Part shown: piece by piece, positions 44,170 through 56,324 of the stretch
How the letters are laid out: each line of letters begins with the position of its first letter
Position numbering within the stretch: the stretch's first letter is position 1
DNA from: Salticus scenicus
Lineage: Eukaryota > Arthropoda > Arachnida > Araneae > Salticidae
Length of the DNA: 64,000 bases
Direction of reading: 5' to 3'
Assembly (NCBI GenBank): GCA_963930645.1
Contig: OZ005649.1
Location: forward strand, 387,119,887-387,183,886
Position numbers and translations under genes: made by a program
Notes under the pieces: model-generated
What the model saw: only the letters and a program-made list of their open reading frames with translations
What the model was told of the DNA's origin: nothing
Database searches by the model: none

Positions 44170-44960
44170 TATTACCCGACTACCGTAGGTAATTAAAGTA
44201 TCAATCAAAAATTTTCGATATCGAAGGCTCATCTTTGGAGGAGTGATATAACAGGAGAAATGAAGTTAACTTTTGTCTATTCAATATGGCTGCCGCAATT
44301 GCAGCCAATGTTGCTGCAGGAGCCCTAATAAGTCAACCACACCATTGACTAGTACTGTGTTATTTCATTTATTTCCAGCTTTGAGACCTATAGTTACAAT
44401 GGCTTTCGTTTTGAATGATCCATATTACATAATTTCACCTTAACAATGCAGAATTTTTTACAGGACTATATTTATTTAATACCTTCTGCAGTTTTGGCTT
44501 CATATTTTTCCAAGCATGTCACCTTCTCTTATATCATTCCGACAACGGTTAACCTGATTTATAATATGTTTTGATGTCTCTCTCTCTCTTTTTTTTTTTT
44601 TTATCGATCGGAGTGTATGAACAAGTGTGCATACATTTTGGGGTTTACGTTGTTATCAGCAACCTCCTGTGTGTAGAGAGTTTTCTCATTGATCATTGGC
44701 GAAAATTAAAATTAACTTTACTAACCTTGAAAAAATGATTAAAAGAGTTGTTTTCATACGTCGCATCTGTGTGCAGGACAAATGAAGTTAACTTTTGTCT
44801 ACTCAATATGACTGCTGCTATAGCAGCTTACCATAGGAGCCATCTTGAATGTACCAAAACGTTAACTAGCACTGTGTTACCGTATGACTTCTGCGGTTAC
44901 AATTTTGCTTGCATGTTACCATAAATCATACTGAAGAATCACATTAATAAACATCATGAC
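44170..44960. repeat. Dispersed repeat, two partial copies
   Basis: AATGAAGTTAACTTTTGTCT is followed by A(T/C)TCAATATG(G/A)CTGC at about 44261 and again at about 44779. The segment 44261-44530 matches the minus strand of about 53550-53860, including TATTTCATTTATTTCCAGCT-like and TCTTATATCATTC blocks. The family is undetermined and non-coding. Confidence 0.65.
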
Positions 44961-45295
44961 CAAACTTCACATAAAATGCTTTTCAATCCATCTGTAATAC
45001 CAAAACCTCACTGAAAGCAATGGATTTAGTGAAATATGAATAAAAGTAGTAGTTTTGTTTTTCCGAAGTTTCGAAACTGTATGTGGAATAAATGCCGATT
45101 TCTGGAACTTTTTATTGGATTTTAGCACGGAATTCACATAAAATGCACTAAATTGCAGTCGCCAAAGACTATTACTTACAATGGATTGATGTCTAAGAGT
45201 TATGCTTCTATTGCACATGGAGAATTTTTGCACAACTTTTGAGCCGACTGTTAATTTAAACCAATTTTGCTGGCTCAAATCGACTCAACGCCCAG

Positions 45296-46012
45296 TGTAA
45301 TAGGAGTTGTGAGTATAAAAAAATTTTTCTAGCTGGTCATAAAAAGTTGTTTCTACGGGCAATTTCTCCTACGATGATAAACCAGGGAGAAGAAAGCTCG
45401 TTATACGCGCCGAGAAAGACGGTGCCGGCAGCGTGAAGTCATTATTGTTCTCTTCGTTCTACGAAGGCTTCGCATAGGCTCTGGTAAAGAGCGATATATA
45501 AGTGCGCCTTGACATATACTGGACATCGGCAAAACCTGTTTTTTGGGCGATCTTTGACTCAAATTTTGCAACCCTCTTTCTGATTTCGACCTCCAGAAAT
45601 TGAAGCAAAATTTGGCTCAAATGAAAGTTGCGTGGAAGGTTTTTGTGTGTAACAGCAGCATTAGTGTGTTTAGAGAGTTACTCTGAACGATAGCCCCATA
45701 GAAGCTGTGTTCCAAGCGATTGGTTCTAAGTGAATTTTAGTGAACACTAAAGAGAGTTATTCCTGCTCTGTGGAGTATCTGACGCTGAAAGCTCTACACT
45801 TGTGGAACAAGTGACTGTAGTTTTGCACTACTTTGAGAACATTCGTCGATTTGTAATAAGAGCTTCTAGAATATTCGTTAAATTGATGTTGAAATTGGAC
45901 TATTTTGAGAATATTCATTGAAACACCAGTTTTATTGTACTGTTTCGAGATGTTACCCCGAATAAAATGCAATCTTCGACTATAATCTGCCTGTTTCTCT
46001 ATAAATAATTTT
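45296..46012 (+). other. Possible solo LTR or unrelated GC-richer repeat
   Basis: A GC-richer block contains GATATATAAGTGCGCC (TATA-like) at about 45490 and AATAAA at about 45962, about 470 bases apart, an arrangement expected in an LTR. I could not find matching TG...CA ends with a 5-bp duplication, so this stays a suggestion. Minus-strand frames at 44967-45278 and 45757-45972 have no domain. Confidence 0.2.
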
Positions 46013-47344
46013 CTTCAAACAAAAAAAGTTGACAATTTTTATAATACTATATATATTATATATTAAATATGTATTTAAATATATTTTTAACTATATAACA
46101 AATTTTTCTATAAAACAGCTTGGTGTTTAATTGCAAGCGATCGTACGTAAGGATGTCCTCTCAAGGCTCTCTATCGTGCTGTCTATCGTGAGCGTCAAGA
46201 TCATTTAAACTCAATTTTAACCTATGGTAAAAGAAACCCATTATTAGTTATTATATTATAGATATTTTTTCACTCATTTTTCACATTTAGGAAATTTACA
46301 AGGCTAAGCGCATTTTTCAATAATACTTTTTTAACAGAACACTTTGAACATAACACTTTTTTAACAGAAATATTAAGTAATTATTTATAGTATTTTTCTT
46401 CAATTCAATGGTACGAAAAATTGCTTTATATAAATAGTGATATTACAAAAGTATTTGCACCGAGGCCTGAAATTATAATCAATTTTATACAACTGAAGTT
46501 ATTTCTGTGATATTTTAAACGTATTGTCGTCGGAGTTTATTTTCCTATTTTGAATAGTAAGCCCCAGTTTTCGTAGTTCTTCTAAAACGTTATGTTATTT
46601 TGCAAATGATATTCGGTATTAAATTATTTAATTGCATCCTCACCAATCGATGCGATAAGTTCCACTGTTTTTATATATACGTTGGTAGCATTTAAAGTGT
46701 TAAACTTTAAATATCTTGAACCCATGGATCATAATGAAAACAATTTTTCGTTATGTCCGTGTAAAAATATGTAAGTGCCAGATTCACTAAAATCCATACA
46801 GTTCATGAGACGGTGACCTACAACATGTACAAAAATTTTCAGTTCAATTGGCTGAGGCATTTAAACGCTACCGTATTTTTAAATAATTTAATCGCATAAG
46901 CCACAATGATAAAGACTTTCCATTTTGTTCCTGTAAAGAAACTATAAGTGGTTTCCCTTTTTTTTTTTTTTTTTTCTTCCCAATCAACAAATTAATTTGT
47001 TGATTTAAATAAATATTGGTTAAATTAAATCAATAAAACTATTTGGTTGTAACATAAAAAAAATTTGGTTTTCGTTAGAAAAATTTTTGCGAAAATATAT
47101 CAACAAAAATTTTGGTAGATTTAACAAACTTTTTTTTTTTGTTTTAACAAAACATTATTATTTTTTTCTCCGTAACAGAATGTGTTATTTGCAATGCCAT
47201 CAGTCAATACTATACTCGAAATATAACATAAATGGTCCTTTTTTTTTAACGACAGATTATACTATTTTTTTTCAGACAGCTATTTCAGAGACATTCCTAA
47301 TTTATTTGTCTCGTTCAATGAACGTGCAAAACTTTTGTTTTCAT
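46013..47344. other. AT-rich non-coding DNA
   Basis: No feature recognised apart from a T run at about 46959-46976. Confidence 0.55.
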
Positions 47345-47476
47345 TTACTAGGGGGCTCTGCCCCCTGCTCGCTCCGCTCACCAACCCCCGAGGAAGGCTT
47401 TCCCTCACCCGACTTGCTTCGCTTATTAACCCCTGCTGGATTTTGCCCGACTATTCGCAACTTTGCCTTTCATTGA
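47345..47476. repeat. GC-rich hairpin island
   Basis: Begins with the palindrome AGGGGGCTCTGCCCCCT at 47349-47365. It continues with two related segments about 47 bases apart: CTGCTCGCTCCGCTCACCAA then CCCCCG, and GACTTGCTTCGCTTATTAAC then CCCTG. The surrounding kilobases are strongly AT-rich, so the boundary is sharp. Its origin is unknown. The frame 47087-47476 passes through it but is not supported as a gene. Confidence 0.7.
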
Positions 47477-47479
47477 ATT

Positions 47480-48838
47480 GGAATATTAATAATACATAAC
47501 ACAAGAGAAAAGTTGAACAATATTATAGAAATCCACCATATATGGTATCACATTGAAATACACAATATTTAATATTATATCGTTTAAAATATGTGAAAAA
47601 TCTGTCTTAACGTTCGACAGTTTAATAACAATTTGCCAATATTTTGAGAGAAAACATATGTTAAACAGCTAGACACACAAAATAAACAACGGTAGCACTA
47701 ACTGTTTAGAACAGAGAGAAATTCTTATCTAAACGATTTAGCGCTACAGCTTTGGTATACGATCCACTTGTTAAATTTTTGTCACTGTTGGACGATGAAT
47801 TTTTCGGGTATTATTGCTTGATTAAAGAAATTATGATCTTATTTTTTCTAATGCCTATATTTATTACTATTGAATTTTTTTTAGTTAATTTAGGGCAATA
47901 TGTAAAACTCTGCATTTATTTCTAATGTACAACAAGGTTTAAAATGGTGCTTACAACAGTAAACATGTAACTTTTCAAAGTGCATTTTTCCTAGAATATG
48001 ATTTAGTCAGATCTATTGAAATTAAATATCTTATGTGATTATTGCAATTATTTTAAGCATTTCATTAGTAGTAGTACGACAGGACAATTTCTTTCAGATA
48101 GCAATTTTGCATGTGCCAAGATGCCCGTCAATATCTGATTTTACCATTTCTTAAACTATATTAAATACTAAGTTAAATCGGGGGGGGGGGGGGGGGGGAT
48201 CACACTTTTCGAAACCTACTAACAAGCGAAAAATTCATCCTTGATTATATTGTAAAAACGAATTGCCGATTTGGAGTATTCAACATAGACCATCACCATT
48301 CATAAATTGGATGGCTTTTGAATGTTTGTTGACAATATTTTCTGAATAAATATTCATGAATTCTCCTGAATACTTGTTGGCGATATATTCTGAATAATTA
48401 TTATTGTTGGCGATATCTACTGGTATATATTGAACATGACATCTTAATAGTTGTTGGCGATATCTCCTGAACTTGTGTTAATGATTGGCTTCTAAATATT
48501 TGTTGGCTACAACTTCTGGATGTGTACTGGTTACACCTTGATTTTTTTTACATATATATTATATAATTTTGAATTTAGAAAATAAAAAATGCGTGTGGAG
48601 AATGAAACATAATGATATTGGATAATATAATTTAATTTAATTTATCGAGACATCAAAGGTACAGGAAAAACTACTTTAACCATTTCCTTTCTAATAGTAC
48701 GGATAATATTTTACCTGGAGATATTTTGTATATTTAGCTCAAATAAAAAATGTTCTTCTTTTTTTCTCTCTTGAATTAAGTAAAAAAATATTTAAAATAA
48801 AATTGAAAAAAAAAAAAAAAATGTGCTAAAGCAATGGA
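47480..48838. other. Non-coding DNA with G19 run and degenerate short repeats
   Basis: A run of 19 G at 48180-48198. Between about 48320 and 48530, TTGTTGGCGATAT-like phrases recur with 45-60-base spacing (about 48376, 48410, 48452 and 48499), a degenerate tandem repeat. No gene. Confidence 0.55.
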
Positions 48839-48910
48839 ACAGTTTAACCTCTTGGCGAAATTTTAAATTTGGCACCGAAGTAGCTTAGACTTTTCTCGCA
48901 AAAACCTTGA
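48839..48910. repeat. Dispersed repeat fragment, copy a
   Basis: CTCTTGGCGAAATTTTAAAT, then GGCACCGAAGTAGCTTAGAC and TTTCTCGC. A second copy lies at about 50715-50775. Confidence 0.6.
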
Positions 48911-49298
48911 CATGCATAACTGAGATAGATAATTTAAGTCATCGTCAAAATAAATGAAAAATTTAAAATCTGGCAGTGAGGTCCTGTATTAGGCGTAACT
49001 AAAATATTTTAGCAATGCAGTTACTTCATTCCATTACATGGAAAAATAGACAAAAAAAAAAAAAAAAAAGTCCTGTTGTATTAAATTAAATTCTGTTTTC
49101 TGCAAAATTTACATCAATGCTTAAAACACAAAAATAGGTTGTGAATTTTATTATTATTATTATTATTATTGCACTATTTTATAATTTTAACGCCACCGCA
49201 GCAGAAGTTGCGCCAATAAAGAGCAATCTTGTTGTTCGCACACAAGAGACATAGGGGGACAGCGAGACATCTTTTGGAATCTTATTTATCAGAGTGAA

Positions 49299-49539
49299 CA
49301 TCTATAGTATCTTCCCCACAACTGAATTTGCGATTTATATTTGGCGATTATGACTAAATCATAAATCTAAAAATCATAAATGATAAAATCATAAGCTAAA
49401 TCATATAATCATAAATCCAAAATAAGCAGCCTGCAGGCTGCCATATTATATCTCAAAGAGTCCAGAACGACATCGTTATCGTTCAAAACGGCGCCAAAGA
49501 AAAATCGCCAAATTCAGTTGTGGGGAGATACTATAGTTG
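49299..49539 (+). mobile_element. CTATAG-ended MITE, copy 1 of a head-to-tail pair
   Basis: Ends CATCTATAGTATCTTCCCC and, reversed, CAACTATAGTATCTCCCC. The sub-terminal ACTGAATTTGGCGA-like sequence is mirrored. It has an internal GCCTGCAGGCTGCCATATTA and CCAGAACGACATCGTTA block. 241 bp, non-coding. Confidence 0.8.
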
Positions 49540-49543
49540 GGAA

Positions 49544-49812
49544 CAACTATAGTATTTCCCCTCAGCTAGATTTGGCGATTTTTCGTTGGCGATTATGGCT
49601 AAATAATAAATCTAAAAATCATAAATCATATAGCATAAAAGATAAAATCGTAAGATAAATTATAAATCATAAATCATAAAATCATAAATCCAAAATAAAT
49701 AGCATGTAGGCTGCCATATTATATCGCAAACAATCCAGAACGACATCGTTAGCGTTCAAATCGGCGCCAATGAAAAATCGCCAAATTCAGCTGAGGGGAA
49801 ATACTATAGTTG
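49544..49812 (+). mobile_element. CTATAG-ended MITE, copy 2
   Basis: Ends CAACTATAGTATTTCCCCTC and its mirror, four bases (GGAA) after copy 1, in the same orientation. It shares the internal GGCTGCCATATTATATC and CCAGAACGACATCGTTA sequence. 269 bp; the extra length is in the ATCATAAATC-rich middle. Confidence 0.8.
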
Positions 49813-49814
49813 TA

Positions 49815-51455
49815 CCAAATTCTGGGCTTAACTTCTAAATTTATACCAATCGTTGTTTAACATAATTATTATATTCATTACTAAATCTTTTTCGCCTAAC
49901 GTTAAAATAAAAACTAATAATATAAACTAAACTAATTGTATAAACTTAACTAATACTATAAAATAAAAATATAAACCAATTTTCATTTCATTTTTATTAA
50001 ATTTTTACTTAATGTTTTTAAAATATCGGTTATTTTCATGTTTTGCTATTCTAAATATTTTTTTTCTTCTCTCGAGCATCTCAAAGATGCTAATATTTCA
50101 ATTTTCTTATTTACACCATTGATCACATTTTAATTTTCCTGAGGAAAGTGACGTCAGAGACACAGAAAAAAACGTCATAAGAGAAACTTTTCCCTCCGGT
50201 GGCAAATAGAGTACCTTCATAAACTCGACGTTTTTCTTAATAACTTCGTTAATTAAAATGATAGAAATTTCTAAGCAGCTGAAATGCCTTCCTTGAAGCA
50301 GTCGGAATACACTGATACCTCTCATGATGCAGAGCACTTTGCCCTCCGCGAGAAGATGCTGTCGCAGACAAAAAAAAAAATTGACGCCAGCGACATTTAC
50401 TTTTTTTTAATATTTTCATTTAAAATATATACAGCTGAATACTTGTCATTGTATCTGTTCGGATTATTAGATTTTATCAAAAATTGGTACACTGTTTGAA
50501 ATATATTAAGTAATATCCCCATTTTCAGATTTAAATTATCAAAAAGAAGAAGAAGAAAAATTTGTTGCCAAAAATAAATAAATAAGTAAATATATTTGTT
50601 TGTGTCCAGAAAAAAAAATAACGTGCAAATATACATATATATATATATATATTTTAAATAATTAAAATAAAATGGAGAAAAATCGGGTTAAGAAACAGAA
50701 TAATTTCAGTATAGTATCACTTGGCTAAATTTGAAATTTGACACCAAAGTACCTCAGACGTTTCTCGCCAAGACGTTTATTTACCAATTGTGATGGCCAT
50801 TTTAATTCCTCGCCAAAATGACTACAAAAATATGAAAAACCGCCAAGGGGCTTCTATGCTAAAGCTATGCCAATGAAACTTTAAGGAATTAATATAGTAA
50901 CCGACGGACGTAAGAAAATTAAACGCAGTTACTGCATGCCTTTATATCAGAGTTTTCTTTTCTGTCTTTTTTTCTTTCCCAGTCTAAAAACCGTGAACCC
51001 TATTAAATCCTCCGTCAGAAAAATAATACTGAACAGATAAAGTCTATTCACATAAGACAATTTCCTATTAAAAGAATCTGCGACTTAAAAGAATACTTCT
51101 TTTCTCGTGGGAATTTTTCTTACGTCGCATACTTTAGGCATAAAAGTATTTTTACGAATTGTAAAAGCCTTTCAACTTAAGTCGTTTCTCTCCACAATCT
51201 TCTACCTTTAAAAACAAAATTTTAGATATATGAAGCAAAGATATATTCATCATTGATTAGTTGAAAATCTTTTATTATTATAATTCAATACGTTCAATAT
51301 CTTAATTACCGTGTTAACCACACTTTATTAGTTAAAAAAAAAAAAATAGAATTTTGCTTAAGTTTTAAAAATCAATGTGTGAAATACTATTTGTTTTCTA
51401 AAGTAAATTTAGGAAGACCTTCAGTGGATAACATTCCACCTAGGCCTAAAACCAA
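49815..51455. other. Mostly AT-rich DNA with one GC-richer patch
   Basis: The patch at about 50145-50370 is open on the minus strand (50107-50370) after a T11 tract and GTCTGCGACAG. That would make a passable splice acceptor, and the frame reads HLLAEGKVLCIMRG at its start. No domain is recognised and I do not call it an exon. A repeat copy shared with 48839-48910 lies at about 50715-50775. Confidence 0.4.
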
Positions 51456-51604
51456 CACTGTAAAAAATATGTCTTATTTGCTGCCAGATATTCTGTATAA
51501 TTTAGAAAATACACGCAATTTATGAAAAAATTACGTTGTCAAAACAAATTATTTAAAAATTAGAGGGAATTTCTGGCAGCAAATAGGACATATTTTTTAC
51601 ATTG
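51456..51604. mobile_element. Small palindromic MITE
   Basis: CACTGTAAAAAATATGTCTT then ATTTGCTGCCAGA on the left is mirrored by TCTGGCAGCAAATAGGACAT then ATTTTTTACATTG on the right. 149 bp. No clear target duplication. The end CACTGTAAAAA recalls other MITEs but the class is open. Confidence 0.75.
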
Positions 51605-52827
51605 TAGGTTGTCAATCGACTTTACCCCACACAAACACAAGCACCTAAAGTAAAGTTCTATATTATTAAAGCTTTTATTTAAATAAAGTTTTATGATACT
51701 TAAAATTTAAAACTGTTAACGATATAATTAAGTATTCTCCTATTAAACCAACGATATCCATTTAGATTCGTAAAGTATTATTTCTTTTTAAAATGTACGG
51801 CTTTTAATGTCTTTAAAGCTTTATATATTTAAGTTCATAATTATCTGCAAAATGTAAATTTAGTAGTTCATTTACGTTTTGAATTAAAGATTAAATTGTC
51901 ATTTTTCTAATTCAAACAGTTGTATTGTCCCTACCAATGAAACCTGAACTATAATAGCATCCATATTCATCAAAATTATCAGCTCATTTAAGAAGAGTTA
52001 AAAATATTAAAAAGCACCCTCTTCTTTTAACCCTTAAAATTTAAATTATAACTGTCGTGACTTCTGCATTTAAACTGTATCATCATTTTAACAACTATCA
52101 ACTCCAGAATAATTCTAAAGTCAATTATCAAAATGTCAAGCATTATATATACATCTGAGTCTCTATGTTCATATTAGAAAAATAATTTTCAGAGAAACGA
52201 CAGTAAAATATTTTTTTATGAAGTATGCTATGATGTTATTAAGGACAAAATAATGGATGTAGTTATTTGAATGTCACACACTTTAAATAAACATTACATT
52301 TTGATTTTATTGGTGGAAATTATTCTACAGATTTAAGCATTAATTATGCTTTAGAATTAGAAAATGTGTTATTTATTACGAGGATCTGAATTTAAAATAT
52401 AACGCTCTATATTAGGTTTAGTCCCTTATATGAAAATTAAGATGAAATGAGATGAAAATTTACTAGCTAATAATTACACTGGAAAAAATATCTGTAAACT
52501 GAAAATACTTTTTTTTTTTTTTTAAATAAAGTAAACACAGGTTGCAGTAATGTTTTATAGCTAGCTATTTAAAAAAAAAAAAATGTGAAAACAATTCTGA
52601 TTCAATTTGTATGCATATCGGAAAAAAGCTGGCGCTGCAGTACAGAAATTAAATTTTATTTTCGAAAAGGCTATATCTCAGCTTCTATGTTATATATATG
52701 CAACAAACTCGCGAAATATTTTATTTATTTATTTTTAGGATAAAGTCTAAAAACACAGTTTACACAGAAATTTTCAATTTCTGTAATTATTATATAAATG
52801 CTTTCTTAAGAAATTTGTCGAGTTTCG
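51605..52827. other. AT-rich non-coding DNA
   Basis: No gene. About 52590-52710 is a fragment of the repeat found at 16.64-17.30 kb. A T run lies at about 52509-52523. Confidence 0.55.
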
Positions 52828-53291
52828 CACTGAGAAAAAATTCTGTAACTTCTATCTAGAATCTAGATTGTGGCTCTAGTAAAAAATAGTTCCACATCAT
52901 CCTTATAAATTTTTGTCCCTTTTGAAAGCGAGTTCTAAAAACCCCTATTAGATATCTAGAGCGTTTGTCTATATTATAGATGTCAAACTTATTTAAAAAT
53001 CTCAGCAAATAAATGTGAATACAAGAAGCATGTTTTAGCAACTATAATCTTGGTTTATGACCGAATTCTTGAAAATCAAGCGAGAATTTCTCACAATACA
53101 AAGAATTCAGAATATTCAGAATACTGTTTCACCATCGAGAAATGTACAGACTAGAAATTCTCGAACATTTCATCTATTCAGCTTGTTGACGTGCCTTATA
53201 CGCGTAGCTCGGAAATCTATATTTCTAATTTAGGGATTTAGAAAATGACCACTTTTGTTCTAGATGAAGGCGGTATATTTTTTTCTCAGTG
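52828..53291 (+). mobile_element. Family-M MITE, copy 4
   Basis: Ends CACTGAGAAAAAATTCTG and TTTTTTTCTCAGTG, flanked by CG on both sides (52826-52827 and 53292-53293) rather than TA. The shared minus-strand frame is open from 53041 to 52856 and includes HIYLLRFLNKFDIYNIDKRS. Confidence 0.9.
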
Positions 53292-53547
53292 CGACCACTG
53301 GGTGATACTAGGTCTTTTACTATGACATAATCAGCTATTTCTATTTCATGATTCACATTTTAAGAATTTTATTTATTTTTAAACTATTATTACCCTAACA
53401 GCGCATTTTCTTCAAGTGACATCCTCATGATGTCCTATGTATGAAAAGACATCCTATGGACATCTTCAGTCGCTAATACATGAGTATTATGGACAAGTAT
53501 GTTGTTCGGCTATTCGATAAATTGTATGTTTGTTTGTGTATTGATAT

Positions 53548-54540
53548 CATATAGATTAGACTTTGGATGAATGATATAAGAGGAGGTGACGTATCCGAAA
53601 AAACATGAAGCCAAAACCGCAACCACAGAAACCGTTCAATAACACAGTTATGTAAGAAACCGTGTAGTATTGTTTTTGTGAAATTATGTAATATGGACCA
53701 TTTGAGAAGAAAGTCATTACAATAGCAAGTCTCAAAACTTACAAATAAATGAAATAGCACAGTACTAACTAATGTTTTTGTAGACACAATATGGTTCCTG
53801 CGGTAGCTTTGGTTGCTATAGCGGCAGCCATCTTGAGTAGACAACAATTAACTTCATTTGGCCTGCATGCTGATACGCCACGCCGTATGCATAGTTGCTA
53901 ACTTTTACACTTTTTGGATACCGGAAAGTTTTATTATTTAACGTATTTCTTTCAAATTGACTTTTTTCCTCCAGACCAAAAATATCCTTTTCAGACTTAA
54001 TCACAGTCCAGTCTGAGCGGAGAGAGTCAATTGAATAATTGGATAGTACTAAAGTACGCCCTTTGAATCACGTGACATGTTGTCACGTAGGGAGAAAAAT
54101 CCCGGTTTCTCTTCTCATTTTCTCTCATGTAAAAGTGCATGCATCCCTAAATACTCATTTTCATCGTCTTGGCATTGCTAAATAAATATGTATGGGATCT
54201 TTTTCAGTATTGTTGCTGCTATACACACCTGTACAATGTAGTTTTTAAAATATTTCCTGGCTCCTCTACAACGTAGGAACCCCGGCTTATAATATTAAAA
54301 ATAAATATGACAAGCTATTCTACATTTCTTTTAATTATTGAGTTTAGTTTTTTTATGAACACGATTGCTATAGAATAAAAGAATGTTCCAGTAAATCCTT
54401 ATATATATATTAGTTTTCAATGATTAAGTAAAATAAAAATATCTTAAAAAATTTTCCGGTAGCCGAAAAGCGTAAAAGTTGGAAAGTATGCGTATGACAT
54501 TTTCCCTTATATCATTCACTCAAGCATCAGACTTGTATGC
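53548..54540. mobile_element. Foldback element with asymmetric arms
   Basis: GAATGATATAAG(A/G)GGA-type sequence at about 53560 is the inverse of TTATATCATTCACTCAAGC near 54510. ACTTTTACACTTTTTGGATA at about 53905 is the inverse of AAAAGCGTAAAAGTTGG at about 54465. The left arm holds about 290 bp between these blocks that the right arm lacks, and that segment matches 44.26-44.53 kb. The 124-codon minus-strand frame at 53473-53847 is a translation of that repeat. Confidence 0.6.
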
Positions 54541-54822
54541 TTAACTCTTACGGCCGTATTCACCATTAACCTGAACTGCTAGTTCAACGCAAAAATTTAA
54601 AATGCGTCTAAAATCAGGGTGCAGCTTTCGAACAAAACGGCACGCTGCTTCTGCTATCTGGCGTCGAAGATTTCACACAGTCTTTGATTGGATTTTTTTT
54701 AGCTAAAATATCTGCAAATAACAATACCGTTAGATGGCAAAAGCAAACGCATCGTGTTATGCTGAAAAGTTGCACCCTACCTTTATAGGGTATCAAGTTT
54801 TCGTGTTCAACTGGGAGTTTAA

Positions 54823-55586
54823 CCCCTTCCTTCCCGCTCACGTGAAAATAATGGGGTGAGTTTTCACTCTCTATTTCTCGTGCCCGTAATATTTCCGGGT
54901 TGGAGTGTTCAAAAGCAACGCGCTAAAATTATTTAAAAGCACACCATTTCTGATACCCGGAAAATTTTTTATGTGTTATTTTACACTCCAGATGAAAGTA
55001 ACTGATTGTTTAAAATATAACTTGATATAGTAGGTTTATTTTAAACTGTCAGCACTATCCAATTTAAAATTTTTGTAATCTTAGCTCAGTTAGGCTTTTG
55101 AAAGCACGTGGTTTTAAGCTCTGTTTTTTTTTTTTTTTTTTTTTTTTTAATATTGTGTACATTATGTAGTCAGAATCGTAAAGTGACTCGGATTCTAATT
55201 TTAATATAGATGCATCTAAAAGTGATTCACAAATAAGCGATATTTATGAAAGTTTGGATAGTGAATGTGAGAACAGCGTATTATGCGTATATGTTATACG
55301 TAAAATTCTTCTCATAAAATTTTGCTTTTATGTTTACAACACAAATCTTTTATTTTTTCTGCTTACTGGAAAACTACCATTTAGTTATAATAACCCTGAT
55401 TGTTGGTTTTCTGCAAAATTATATTTTCTTGATTTCAAGATAAAAAAAATTCCAAAAATTAAAAACGAATACATATATTGTTCACACACTTTATTTTAAA
55501 CAATTTTCTTGAATGAAAAAAATAGACATCTTTTTTACCGTTTTCTTTATAAAAAAAAAAAAAAAAAAAACGAGATTAATAAGGGG
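54823..55586 (+). mobile_element. TTAA-bounded, piggyBac-like derivative
   Basis: TTAA at 54819-54822 and 55587-55590, with CCCCTT at both ends (CCCCTTCCTTCCCGCTCACG, and reversed CCCCTTATTAATCTCG). The TIR match is short. It contains a T26 tract at about 55125-55148, an A tract near the right end and an acidic open frame described separately. Confidence 0.55.
55164..55499 (+). pseudogene. Possible piggyBac-like transposase N-terminus
   Basis: From ATG 55164 the frame reads M, stop, SES, stop, then SDSDSNFNIDASKSDSQISD, then IYESLDSECENSV. It loses resemblance after about 40 codons and ends at a stop at 55499. An acidic, serine-rich start is typical of piggyBac transposases, and the surrounding TTAA/CCC ends agree. 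Two nonsense codons and the absence of the catalytic domain mark it as dead. The acidic composition alone is weak evidence. Confidence 0.4.
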
Positions 55587-55614
55587 TTAAGTTATTGACG
55601 AATACAGCCGTAAA

Positions 55615-56320
55615 TGTCTAAGTTCACTTGTAAATCTTCGTCGAGATAAGGGCAGATCGCACTACAATACGAATAATTTGAAGAAACACTCAGTGCAAGA
55701 ATCAAACCTACTTTCCTACAGTCGAAAGGTGGCCCTGATTAGTTTTTGAAATCACTATTATATTTTTAAATATAAACAAAACAACAGTTTAGTTTAAATA
55801 TGAAATTAAATTTCATTTAGTAATACAGGTTTCAGGATTTCTTTTCTATTTTCAGTGTAACTCAATCTTTGGCGCATAACATGCGATAAACTAATAATTT
55901 AATTAATATTCTTTTTTCTCATGAACTGTCACAACATGTTTAAATAAAACAACTAAATTTAATAAACCGTATGCGATAAAAATTAGCTTTCTTTTCTGAG
56001 AAATAATTCTTTTATAACGCTATTTATTCTCGTCTCTCTTATTTTAGTTTATTCTGCTCTCTCATTTTATCAAAACTAAAGAATAAAAATATAAGGAAGA
56101 ATAAATTTTTCAAATGTAATACGTGAAAATACTGAAAACAATAGTTTTCTAAGATAAGAAATATATTATTAAATCTTTTAGTTTATACATATTTATATAC
56201 ATATATATATATATGATAAATCTTAAAAATTAGATAAAATAAAACTTGAATTTTTAAATATAAAACTAGAACAGAGTATTTATAAACCCATGCCCAGATG
56301 CAACTAAAGGAAATATAAAA
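55615..56320. other. AT-rich non-coding DNA
   Basis: No feature recognised. Confidence 0.55.
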
Positions 56321-56324
56321 CTAT

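Larger units (their letters stand above)
54551..55610. mobile_element. Nested MITE complex
   Basis: The outer ends ACGGCCGTATTCACC and, reversed, ACGGCTGTATTCGTC enclose an inner TTAA-bounded element at 54823-55586. Left of the inner element, AGTTCAACGCAAAA and its near-mirror TTTTCGTGTTCAACT form another inverted pair at 54572-54810. The right outer arm survives as only about 20 bp. Confidence 0.5.

Noticed and set aside
44967..45278. 103-codon minus-strand frame
   Set aside because: No recognisable domain, lies next to repeat sequence, and composition fits a chance frame.
45296..46012. Solo LTR
   Set aside because: TATA-like and AATAAA motifs are suitably spaced, but no TG...CA termini with a matching 5-bp duplication could be found. 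Kept only as a low-confidence note.
50107..50370. Minus-strand exon candidate after a T11 tract and GTCTGCGACAG
   Set aside because: No domain and competing open frames on both strands; evidence weaker than for the 10.35-kb exon.
53473..53847. 124-codon minus-strand frame
   Set aside because: Overlaps a dispersed repeat also present, with stops, at 44.26-44.53 kb. It is Leu/Phe/Tyr-rich without a domain.
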